From Marinomonas alcarazii (GTDB lineage: Bacteria; Pseudomonadota; Gammaproteobacteria; Pseudomonadales; Marinomonadaceae), in the NCBI RefSeq assembly GCF_003208215.1, contig NZ_QKLW01000003.1:62001-126000 (forward strand): a DNA stretch of 64,000 nt. Direction: 5' to 3'. Shown here one piece after another: positions 10,225-17,754 of this stretch; position 1 is the first letter of the stretch; the number at the start of each line of letters is the position of its first letter. Both the position numbers and the translations under genes were made by a program. The notes beneath the pieces are model-generated. The model was given only the letters and a program-made list of their open reading frames with translations, did no database searches and was not told where the DNA came from.

Positions 10225-10977
10225 ATGGGAAAAATTACCTCATCTATTCTTGTTGCTTTACCACTATTGAGCAGTGTTACGTTTGCAGCTGAAGATACCA
10301 GTTGCGCACCAAAAGAATACACTATGGCGCTGCGTTATCAGCAACAGTCTGCCGAAGTGATGGCGTTACAATTGCAGGCGTACCAGTTTGCCACGCAGCG
10401 TTTTATTCAACTTTTAGCGAATCATCATTCAGATAAAAAGCCTGCTGTGGTGTTGGATTTGGATGAAACAGTGATCGATAACACGCCATTATTAGTTCGT
10501 GATGTAAATAATTGCCACGATTATACATCTTGGGATACTTGGAGTGATTGGGAGCAAAAAGGCGAGCCAACCTTGATCCCAGGGGCTAAAGATTTTATCG
10601 ACTTTGTCACAAAACAAGGTGTGAAAATTTACTATATCTCAGATCGTTTTCAGGAGAACAAAGCTGACACGATTAAGACACTGAAAAAGCTGAATGTTGC
10701 TCAAGTAAGCAGTGATAATGTGTTGTTGTATACCGAGTCGAAAGAAGCACGTCGTGATGTCGTTCGTAAAGAGCACGATATTATTATGTTGATAGGCGAC
10801 AGCTTACATGACTTTGCTGCCGAATTTAAAAATAAGGAATCGACTGAGTATCAGCGTGGTCTAGTTGCCAAAGAAGCGGCGCACTTTGGTAACAACTGGA
10901 TTGTTATGCCAAATGCTTCGTACGGCTCTTGGTCGAAGTCAGAGCTAAAAACGTGGAATGAACAAAACGCAAAATAA
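10225..10977 (+). CDS. Class C acid phosphatase (e(P4)/5'-nucleotidase family), periplasmic
   Basis: A 250-residue HAD-superfamily phosphatase related to Haemophilus e(P4), which releases phosphate from nucleotides and other monoesters outside the cytoplasm. The nucleophile motif VVLDLDETVIDNTP is clear; the second and third HAD motifs lie around YYISDR and MLIGDSLHDF. The N-terminus is a signal peptide (about residues 1-20, ending SVTFA before AED). Unlike the e(P4) type protein it has no lipobox cysteine there, so it is predicted to be soluble in the periplasm. The ATG at 10225 has GGAGAG upstream. A diverged 3' copy of this gene lies at 11710-12000. Confidence 0.9.
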   Translation: MGKITSSILVALPLLSSVTFAAEDTSCAPKEYTMALRYQQQSAEVMALQLQAYQFATQRFIQLLANHHSDKKPAVVLDLDETVIDNTPLLVRDVNNCHDYTSWDTWSDWEQKGEPTLIPGAKDFIDFVTKQGVKIYYISDRFQENKADTIKTLKKLNVAQVSSDNVLLYTESKEARRDVVRKEHDIIMLIGDSLHDFAAEFKNKESTEYQRGLVAKEAAHFGNNWIVMPNASYGSWSKSELKTWNEQNAK

Positions 10978-10993
10978 CGTTTACCAGAGGGTC

Positions 10994-11028
10994 AAAAAGC
11001 CGATGCTCGTTCTAGCATCGGCTTTTTT
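10994..11028 (+). terminator. Rho-independent terminator after the acid phosphatase
   Basis: Stem AAAAAGCCGATGCT / AGCATCGGCTTTTTT with a six-base loop, 17 bases after the stop codon. Confidence 0.9.
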
Positions 11029-11154
11029 GTGGGTATTGGGGGGAATATCGCTTTTAAAATAAGCTCTTTAATGAGTCATCATTAAGCCATTATTTTGCTA
11101 GACCCCTCGAGTCAGAACAGGTTTTTGAGTATTTGGAAGCGTTGTAATTTTTAT

Positions 11155-11616
11155 CTAACAAACTTCGAATACTTGCAGTTCTACCAACGTTGGTTTGCGG
11201 ATACCGACGCCGATGAAGACACGTTCTGTAATCCACTGAAAGCGCTCAGAACTGGTTTCAAATTTGGGGACACAGCGAAAATAAACGTGCTTTGGGTCCA
11301 CTAGTTCACCGTCTTTGATCTTTTGAGTGATTTCAGCAGATGCAACACGTATGGCTTCGTTATGGATGTAAATACGTTCACCTTGGTCTGTTTCAAAGAC
11401 GTAGCGAGCGTCTAAGTGAGACATTCTTGGTGAGACGATAAGCTGATAATCGGCACCACCCGCAAGCACTTCGCCTTGCCAGCCGTCACCGGTGACTTTG
11501 CCACCTAGGATAGGAATGATTCGACGCTCTCCGTGAAGGGTTTTACCCACCTCTTGCGGTGCAGCGACTTCTATTTCTAATGTTGCAAAATGTTTAAGTT
11601 CGGGTGCTGTGATCAT
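11155..11616 (-). CDS. DUF3237 family protein
   Basis: A 153-residue cytoplasmic protein matching DUF3237 along its length, with HGERRIIPILGGKVTGDGW, GGADYQLIVSPRM, DQGERIYIHNEAIR and YFRCVPKFETSSERFQWI. The family forms small beta-barrels of unknown function and is common in proteobacteria near degradative genes. It sits alone, on the opposite strand, between the intact phosphatase gene and its truncated copy, so it looks inserted into a former duplicated locus. Confidence 0.88.
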   Translation of the reverse strand: MITAPELKHFATLEIEVAAPQEVGKTLHGERRIIPILGGKVTGDGWQGEVLAGGADYQLIVSPRMSHLDARYVFETDQGERIYIHNEAIRVASAEITQKIKDGELVDPKHVYFRCVPKFETSSERFQWITERVFIGVGIRKPTLVELQVFEVC

Positions 11617-11709
11617 GGATTACCTCGTATTTTTATTCTATTGAGTACCAACGAAATAAGGTACCACTTTGAATGAGAGTCTCGCGACGATTTTTCCCTA
11701 ATACCTTAG

Positions 11710-12000
11710 AAGCTGAATATTGCACAAGTGAGCAGTGACAATGTGCTGCTGTATACCGAGTCGAAAGAAGCACGTCGTGATGTCGTTCGCAAAGAGCACG
11801 ATATTATTATGTTGATAGGCGACAGCTTACATGATTTTGCTGCCGAATTTAAAAATAAGGAATCGACTGAGTATCAGCGTGGCCTCGTGGCGAAAGAAGC
11901 AGCCCATTTTGGTAACGACTGGATTGTTATGCCAAATGCTTCGTACGGCTCTTGGTCGAAGTCAGAGCTAAAAATGTGGAATGAAAAAGCCGAAAAATAA
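11710..12000 (+). pseudogene. Truncated second copy of the class C acid phosphatase gene (3' end only)
   Basis: The sequence from AAGCTGAAT (11710) to the stop at 12000 aligns without gaps to the last third of the phosphatase gene at 10225-10977. An in-frame TAG immediately precedes the homologous part. It lacks the signal peptide and the DxDxT nucleophile motif, so it cannot be an active phosphatase. A GTG at 11728 would give a 90-residue peptide, but I see no ribosome site. Most differences from the intact copy are at third codon positions and are clustered between long identical blocks. This points to an old functional paralogue, or gene conversion, followed by truncation. Confidence 0.85.
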
Positions 12001-12019
12001 CGCAGAATAGAACATAAAC

Positions 12020-12055
12020 AGCCAATACGAATGAAGGTTTGCATTGGCTTTTTAT
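12020..12055 (+). terminator. Rho-independent terminator after the phosphatase remnant
   Basis: Stem AGCCAAT / ATTGGCT followed by a T-rich tail. It has a different sequence from the terminator of the intact copy, so the two 3' ends are not a recent duplication. Confidence 0.6.
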
Positions 12056-12077
12056 TCAATTTCTGTTCAAGGCAGCA

Positions 12078-12332
12078 TCATTTCTTAATCCTATCCCTTG
12101 TCTGTGTTTTGCCTGCTTCCACTTCGGCAATAGCTTCGTTCAAACGAGAAGCGTTTTTTGGGCTTGCCATCAAATAGGCAGTCTCCTCATACGCTTGAAA
12201 GCCCTCTAAGCTAATCAATACGGCTGGTTTGCCACCCTGACGAGTAATGAGAACAGGCTTATGATCGTCATTCACTTTATCAAGCGTGCTAGCAAGATTT
12301 GCTCTAAAAGCTGAGTAACTTAACGTATCCAT
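12078..12332 (-). CDS. Orphan Phd/YefM-family antitoxin
   Basis: An 84-residue antitoxin-like protein. The N-terminal DNA-binding part (MDTLSYSAFRANLASTLDKV) and the following PVLITRQGGKPAVLISLEGF are the signature of the Phd/YefM family; the charged C-terminal tail would bind a toxin. A ribosome site GGAG precedes the ATG. YefM antitoxins are normally followed at once by a YoeB/RelE toxin gene. Here the downstream side (below 12078) holds only 80 bases and the phosphatase remnant, so no partner is present. It may be a leftover or may act against a toxin elsewhere. Confidence 0.88.
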   Translation of the reverse strand: MDTLSYSAFRANLASTLDKVNDDHKPVLITRQGGKPAVLISLEGFQAYEETAYLMASPKNASRLNEAIAEVEAGKTQTRDRIKK

Positions 12333-12454
12333 ATTTTACTCCTGCAAGTCAGTGTTTAATTTTTTCCATACGCAAAGATTTTAGCTTGTCTTAGTGACTG
12401 GGAAGCATGAGTAACACTTAGCCATACTTAAAATGAAGAGAGTAACGTCACTTT

Positions 12455-12736
12455 TTAAACAAGCTCTAATTTGAGTTTTTTACCTAACGCTTTCGCGGCA
12501 TTGTCCAAGGTATGCAGCGTGACAGATGTGTTTTTTGGATCAAGCAGTCTATCCAATCCAGAGCGGCTTGTTTTCATCAGCTGCGCCATTTTCGTCTTAG
12601 ACAAATGTTCCTGTTCAATCTTTTGTTGAATCTGCCATGCAACGACTCGTTTTATAGCAATAGCGTTGGTTTCAGCTAAGATGCCTTCCTCTTCAAGGAA
12701 CTCGTCAAAGGAAGATCCGATGTGTTTGTTAGCCAT
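12455..12736 (-). CDS. higA: HigA-type XRE-family antitoxin
   Basis: A 93-residue helix-turn-helix protein. The HTH region, about residues 40-75 (LSKTKMAQLMKTSRSGLDRLL), is of the XRE/HigA type, ending with a hydrophobic AAKALGKKLKLELV. It lies directly after the toxin gene with an eight-base overlap and its ribosome site GAGG is inside the end of the toxin gene, so the two are co-translated. The toxin-first order is that of higBA modules. It should neutralise the toxin and repress the operon, probably at the palindrome at 13096-13111. The ATG at 12736 was chosen for its ribosome site. Confidence 0.87.
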   Translation of the reverse strand: MANKHIGSSFDEFLEEEGILAETNAIAIKRVVAWQIQQKIEQEHLSKTKMAQLMKTSRSGLDRLLDPKNTSVTLHTLDNAAKALGKKLKLELV

Positions 12737-13085
12737 TTTCAACCTCACGTTTTCGTTTTTTAGCCAGATCTAATTCAGACTTAGGTGTCTTTTGGGATTT
12801 CTTCATAAAGCCATTCAGTAAAATTAATTCGTTATTTCTAAAGAAAAATAACACCCTAGCAATACGACCACCCTCTAAGTTAGTGCGCACTTCCCACAGC
12901 CCATCTCCCATATAACGACATATGGGCATACCGATAGGCCAACCGTATTCTGCTGTTTTGATATCCTGTCCTATGGCGCTTCTATCCTCTTTTGTAAGAG
13001 ACAAGAACCATTCCCTGACAGGTTCACTTCCCGACGCAGTTCGGAAAAAGCGAACAGACACTTTCTTGTGTTTTATGTTATTCAT
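12729..13085 (-). CDS. higB: HigB-type toxin (RelE superfamily, Gp49-like)
   Basis: A 118-residue toxin of the phage Gp49-like HigB group, a RelE-fold ribosome-dependent mRNA endonuclease. Typical segments are VRFFRTASGSEPVREWFLSL, the core LWEVRTNLEGGRIARVLFFF and the closing LLNGFMKKSQKTPKSELDLA. It opens a two-gene operon with higA, transcribed divergently from the large NTPase gene. Such modules can stabilise mobile DNA and some act in phage defence; which applies here is not visible. Confidence 0.9.
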   Translation of the reverse strand: MNNIKHKKVSVRFFRTASGSEPVREWFLSLTKEDRSAIGQDIKTAEYGWPIGMPICRYMGDGLWEVRTNLEGGRIARVLFFFRNNELILLNGFMKKSQKTPKSELDLAKKRKREVENG

Positions 13086-13095
13086 GAATTAATTT

Positions 13096-13111
13096 GTACC
13101 ATAAATGGTAC
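13096..13111. promoter_or_regulatory. Palindromic operator just upstream of higB
   Basis: A perfect inverted repeat, GTACCAT-AA-ATGGTAC, 11 bases upstream of the higB start codon. Position and symmetry fit a HigA autoregulatory site overlapping the higBA promoter. Confidence 0.6.
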
Positions 13112-13169
13112 GTTTTTGTATAGTTGTTTATTTACGTATGGGGAAGTGGAAGAAACTTAGCTTGGAGCC

Positions 13170-13193
13170 TTAACACGTTAGCGTTATTGTTAA
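13170..13193. promoter_or_regulatory. Inverted repeat upstream of the NACHT NTPase gene
   Basis: Arms TTAACA and TGTTAA separated by 12 bases, 55 bases before the ATG of the large gene. It is a possible operator or promoter dyad, weaker evidence than the higB palindrome. Confidence 0.25.
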
Positions 13194-13247
13194 ACCTAGT
13201 AACTGTATGAAACCCCTTTGTTTTTTGATGAAGCGAACTTATCGTCT

Positions 13248-16200
13248 ATGACTAAAGAAAAGTACATTCCATTAGATCGTCAATTTTCAATTATTTCAGA
13301 AGACCAAGAAGATCTAGAAAATAATGAATCGCTTTTTTCTTTAGGTCATTCAGCGCTAAAAACTTGGGCTGATTTAGAGGGTGAATATCGCTGTGTCATT
13401 TTAGCTGAAGCTGGTGCCGGTAAGACGGAGGAATTACGCAGTAGAGCTAAAGCGTTATCGAAACAAGGCAGACTATCTTTTTTTATTCGTATTGAAGATA
13501 TCGAGCAAGATTTTTATGACGCCTTTGAGGTTGGAACAGAAGATGAATTTAACGCTTGGCTAGCATCGACAGAAGAAGCTTGGTTCTTTTTGGATTCGGT
13601 CGATGAAGCAAGGTTAGAAACCCCGAGGGCTCTTGAATTAGCGTTAAAGCAATTCTCTAAAGGTATCAAAAACGGTGCTCATAGAATGCATCTTTATATT
13701 TCCAGTCGTCCCTACTCTTGGCGACCAGTAGCGGATCGAGAGTTGCTAAATAGATATTTATTTTTAGCTGCAAAAAAACACGAAGACGACAATACTGAAG
13801 ATAATCTCACTCAACCTCAAAGTGCTTTGACTGTATACGGAATGAGGCCTTTAGATGAGGAAAGAATTCGCTGTTTCTGTGAAAAAAGGTCAGTGAATGA
13901 CATTGATGAACTCTTAAGGGAAATTGATAGAGCGAGTATTTGGAGCTTGGCTCAACGGCCTCTTGATTTAGATAGTATTTTATCCAAATGGAGAAAGGAT
14001 AAAAAACTTGGTAGCCGTCTAGATCTACTAGAACACAGTATAAATGAGCAGTTAAGCGATGAACATAATATAGATAGAGCACAACGTCAGCCGTTAAATT
14101 TAGAGCAAGCTCATAAGGGTGCGCAGCGTTTGGCTGCCGCTGTCGTCATGAGCGGCCAATCAAGTATCAATATTCCTGATGCCTCGCCCGACAGATTTGG
14201 AATAGACGCACAAGCTGTACTGTCTGATTGGCATCCGCATGATGTGAATGCACTTTTGGAGCGAGGTGTTTTTAGCGATGTTATTTACGGAGCGGTTCGT
14301 TTTCGGCATCGTGATATCAGAGCATTGCTCGCAGCAAAATGGTTTGCTCATCTGATGGCTAATGGCGACAGTCGTTTATCTATAGAGCGTTTATTTATTG
14401 GTGAACAATATGGCGAGACAATCATTAGGCCAAGACTTCGATCCATTTTGCCTTGGTTAATATTGTGGGATACCAACATCAGAAACACTGTACTAAGTAT
14501 TGATCCTGAGGTTGCTATTGAAGGTGGAGATCCATCTAAACTGCCTTTACCAGAAAGAAAAACCATTCTTAAAAATATAGTCCACCGTATTGCGCAGGAT
14601 GAAAACAATAGTACTGGAGGGGATAACAGCGCAATTGCAAAAATTGCTGATGCAGCCCTAACAAAAGATGCTTTACAACTTATCGATCAATACAAAGAAA
14701 ATGATGATGCCATTTTCTTCCTGGCTCGATTGGTTTGGCAAGGGAAAATGACGGACTGTGTTGCTCCTTTGCTGGAAATAGCTCTTAACCCTATCCGTGG
14801 GGGTTATGCTCGATTAACCTCTGCTCGGGCTGTTATAACCTGTGGCACCAATGAACAAATACAATCCTTATGGCAAAGGCTCAATCAAAGCGAGGAAAAA
14901 ATTCCACGTCGATTGCTAGCAGAGCTAATCGAAGATGCAGCGCCAACCAGTGAGAATATTCAAAATATACTTTTATCAGTTAGCAAATTAAAACTATCTG
15001 CCAATGAGAGCTTCGAGGCGAATGGTTTGCGACGAGCACTTCATCAGTTTGTTACGCGAATGCCTATTGCTGCAAACACACAGATTTATCAAACGTTAAT
15101 ACATGGCTTAATCGGTTATCTAAATGATCCGCCGTATATCGAGAAGAGTGAGTGTAAAATTTCGGAAGCTCATTCATGGCTTCTTGGTGTCGCCGTTCAT
15201 CTTGTGGAACGCCTAATTGAGATAAGGCATTCATTTTCATTTTCCGAAGAAAGTTTATCCATTCTTATGATGCTACCGCTATACAATTCTTATGGTGGAG
15301 AACACTTTGATGATTATGAAAGTAACTTAGCCGAACTGATACCGCATTGGAGTGAATTGAATGATCGGCTTTATTGGGCTTGTATTGAACAGGAAAAAAT
15401 AAAGCTACTTTCAGATCCTAAAAGCGAACCTTTGACTTCAGATTGGCCTATTTCTTGGCAAGGGCATTTTTGGGCATTTAGTACAGTTGAGAGTTTTCAA
15501 CGATTGCTTTTATTTATCCGTTCTCGTGAATTAGAGAATGATCGATCTATTGCGCTAAGTACCGCCTTTCGTCTTTACACCAAGCTCGATAAACCATCGG
15601 ATATGCTGACAAAGTTAAAAGCAAGCGTAGAACATAGTGTCACTTTAACTAATAAATTAGATATGTTGATAGACCCTCCAGTTTATGAGTGGGAAAAAAA
15701 GCACAAAGAAGAGAATGAAAGGCGCAGGAAAAAAAATGATGTTATACAAGAACAGAAAAAAACGTCCCGTGATGCTTGGATAGCAGATCTAAAAAGTAAC
15801 CCAGAGCGTTTATGTAACTCTATACACCTATATTTTGGTGAAGTGACGAATGACTTTTGCTGGATACTGGATGAGATTAATAATGAGCGTTTATTAGCAA
15901 AACGAAGTAGTGGCTCTAGTTGGACGAAATTAATTCCTGAGTTTGGTTACGAAGTTTCTAGTTCTTATCGCGATGCACTGATGAAACTGTGGAGAGTTTA
16001 CACCCCGTCATTACAATCAGAAAGTGGAATCAGAAGTAACTCACACCCTTACTCGCTTCTTCTTGCTTTATCTGGTTTAGAAATTGAAACATCTGAACAT
16101 TCGGAATTTCCATATCACTTAGATGAATCAGAAGTTCTGCATGCATTGCGCTATATCACGTGGGAGATAAATGGTTTTCCTAGTTGGTTTGAGAGTATGT

Positions 16201-17564
16201 ACCGAGCATTTCCTTCATTGGTTTCCAAAGCCGTCACTCAAGAGCTCATTTGGGAGCTAGAAAACGCAGAACTGGATTTGTATAACCGTATATTGAGTTC
16301 ACTTGTCTTCAATGCTTCTTGGTTACATGAAGATATCGCGGTTAGTCTTTTAGAATGGGTTGAAGCCCATTCAAATACACTTCAAGGAAATAATAGAAGA
16401 GATTGTATTCAACTTTTAATTTCTGGGAAAAGTGACCCTAATCGCTTGGCAAGTATTGCAAAGCAAGAAATAGATAAAAGTAACGATTTAGATAGTGTTG
16501 CTTGCTGGTTTGCTCTATTGGTTGATTGTGATCCAGTGAATGGCATTCCTAAGCTTGAACAATGGTTAGCAGGATTTAAAAGTGAGTTTGTCGGTAGAGC
16601 AGCTCAGGTTTTTGTTACCGCTCTTGTTGGTGAAAGCCATAGATCATTTAGTGTGCCTAACGTAGGTTACTTCAAGACACCAGAGCATCTGAAAAAGCTC
16701 TATGTCCTCATGCATAAATATATTCCGTCCAAAGAGGATATAAACCGTGCCGACGGCGGAGTGTATTCTCCAGAGTTGAGAGATGATGCACAAAGCGCTC
16801 GGAGCGCATTGTTTTCCCTTCTATGTAATATGACGGGTTTTGCCAGTTATGCAGCTATCAAACAACTGATTGAAGAACACCCCGAGCCTGAGTATCGAAA
16901 ATGGATGGCTCAACAAGCATATAAAAGAGCAATGGTCGATGGTGATTTAGAGCTCTGGACGGTAGATCAGTTTGGTCAGTTTGATAAAAATCAGACAGTA
17001 AAACCTGCAACACATCGCCAACTTTTTGATCATACGGTTAACCGACTAAACGATTTAAAAAATTGGTTAGAGCGAGGTAATGATAGCCCATGGAGAACTT
17101 GGAAAAGAGCAGAAGGTGAAACTGAAATGCGAACTTTGATTGCTGGCTGGCTGAACCAAAACAGCCATGGTCAATACACAACGGCCCAAGAATCTGAACT
17201 TGCCAATGGTCAACGCATGGATATTTGGCTTCATAATACAAGTGTACAATCTCCGGTTCCAGTTGAGCTAAAGCTATTAGATAAAGCGTGGTCTGGCCCA
17301 GATTTATGCGAACGATTAAGGAACCAGCTCGTGGGCGATTATCTTCGAGAGGAAAGTGCTGTGTGTGGTGTCTTTCTATTAGTTTCTCAAGATATAGAAC
17401 CTACAAAGCGATGGAGTATTGACGGTAAATTAGTCAATTTGAAAGAGCTTTCAGGAGCACTTAAAACCTACTGGCTGAGTATTGCTGAAAACTATCCCGG
17501 AGTTCAGGAGATAGAAATAATCATTATTGATTTGTTAGAAAGAGAGCGATTTAGTAATTCATAA
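13248..17564 (+). CDS. NACHT-type STAND NTPase with C-terminal PD-(D/E)XK-like nuclease (putative defence protein)
   Basis: A very large protein of about 1438 residues. Numbering from the ATG at 13248, a P-loop NTPase begins near residue 45: Walker A AEAGAGKTEE (53-62), Walker B AWFFLDSVDEA (111-121, the NACHT pattern D-x-x-D-E), and a sensor segment YISSRPYSW (about 150-158). A winged-helix-like motif FRHRDIRALLAAKWF follows near 350. A long helical, HEAT/TPR-like middle (about 400-1290) includes a charged coiled coil near 815-847. The end carries a PD-(D/E)XK-like core: D1325, E1340, K1342 (MDIW then PVELKLL). This is the layout of a sensor-driven STAND ATPase with a nuclease effector, as in bacterial NLR-like defence proteins, though known Avs nucleases lie at the N-terminus. 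A TTG at 13218 would add ten residues. I cannot name a family. Confidence 0.8.
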   Translation: MTKEKYIPLDRQFSIISEDQEDLENNESLFSLGHSALKTWADLEGEYRCVILAEAGAGKTEELRSRAKALSKQGRLSFFIRIEDIEQDFYDAFEVGTEDEFNAWLASTEEAWFFLDSVDEARLETPRALELALKQFSKGIKNGAHRMHLYISSRPYSWRPVADRELLNRYLFLAAKKHEDDNTEDNLTQPQSALTVYGMRPLDEERIRCFCEKRSVNDIDELLREIDRASIWSLAQRPLDLDSILSKWRKDKKLGSRLDLLEHSINEQLSDEHNIDRAQRQPLNLEQAHKGAQRLAAAVVMSGQSSINIPDASPDRFGIDAQAVLSDWHPHDVNALLERGVFSDVIYGAVRFRHRDIRALLAAKWFAHLMANGDSRLSIERLFIGEQYGETIIRPRLRSILPWLILWDTNIRNTVLSIDPEVAIEGGDPSKLPLPERKTILKNIVHRIAQDENNSTGGDNSAIAKIADAALTKDALQLIDQYKENDDAIFFLARLVWQGKMTDCVAPLLEIALNPIRGGYARLTSARAVITCGTNEQIQSLWQRLNQSEEKIPRRLLAELIEDAAPTSENIQNILLSVSKLKLSANESFEANGLRRALHQFVTRMPIAANTQIYQTLIHGLIGYLNDPPYIEKSECKISEAHSWLLGVAVHLVERLIEIRHSFSFSEESLSILMMLPLYNSYGGEHFDDYESNLAELIPHWSELNDRLYWACIEQEKIKLLSDPKSEPLTSDWPISWQGHFWAFSTVESFQRLLLFIRSRELENDRSIALSTAFRLYTKLDKPSDMLTKLKASVEHSVTLTNKLDMLIDPPVYEWEKKHKEENERRRKKNDVIQEQKKTSRDAWIADLKSNPERLCNSIHLYFGEVTNDFCWILDEINNERLLAKRSSGSSWTKLIPEFGYEVSSSYRDALMKLWRVYTPSLQSESGIRSNSHPYSLLLALSGLEIETSEHSEFPYHLDESEVLHALRYITWEINGFPSWFESMYRAFPSLVSKAVTQELIWELENAELDLYNRILSSLVFNASWLHEDIAVSLLEWVEAHSNTLQGNNRRDCIQLLISGKSDPNRLASIAKQEIDKSNDLDSVACWFALLVDCDPVNGIPKLEQWLAGFKSEFVGRAAQVFVTALVGESHRSFSVPNVGYFKTPEHLKKLYVLMHKYIPSKEDINRADGGVYSPELRDDAQSARSALFSLLCNMTGFASYAAIKQLIEEHPEPEYRKWMAQQAYKRAMVDGDLELWTVDQFGQFDKNQTVKPATHRQLFDHTVNRLNDLKNWLERGNDSPWRTWKRAEGETEMRTLIAGWLNQNSHGQYTTAQESELANGQRMDIWLHNTSVQSPVPVELKLLDKAWSGPDLCERLRNQLVGDYLREESAVCGVFLLVSQDIEPTKRWSIDGKLVNLKELSGALKTYWLSIAENYPGVQEIEIIIIDLLERERFSNS

Positions 17565-17566
17565 GT

Positions 17567-17698
17567 TGGCTTAACTGTAAAATCAAGTAGAAACAAACTC
17601 ACGCCGAGCGGTTTTACGCGCTTGCGCGTGGAGCGAGGCGGGAAGTTTGTTTCTAACTTAATTGCAGGAGCGCAAAAAACCGCCACCTAGTTAAGCCA
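17567..17698. repeat. Nested inverted repeats after the NACHT gene
   Basis: Three nested dyads: outer arms TGGCTTAACT (17567-17576) and AGTTAAGCCA (17689-17698), inner arms AGAAACAAACT (17589-17599) and AGTTTGTTTCT (17644-17654), and a central ACGCGC-TT-GCGCGT (17616-17629). The structure begins three bases after the stop codon. The right outer arm lies in the loop of the ahpF terminator. It could be a dispersed intergenic element, a recombination site or the 3' hairpin of the large gene. Confidence 0.55.
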
Positions 17699-17711
17699 GA
17701 GGGCGGTTTAT
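17671..17711 (-). terminator. Rho-independent terminator of ahpF
   Basis: On the minus strand the stem AAACCGCC / GGCGGTTT is followed by a run of T residues, about 45 bases past the ahpF stop. Confidence 0.8.
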
Positions 17712-17754
17712 AGGATTTTCGTTGGTCGGTTCGGGCGTTGCTGAAGGCGGGTGT

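Noticed and set aside
11095..11304. Plus-strand open frame opposite DUF3237
   Set aside because: Antisense to the end of the DUF3237 gene, which matches its family over its whole length.
12333..13217. Integron cassette array around the toxin-antitoxin genes
   Set aside because: GTTAAAC near 13189 fits the core-site pattern, but I found no paired inverse core, no L-boxes and no integrase; gene orientations also vary.
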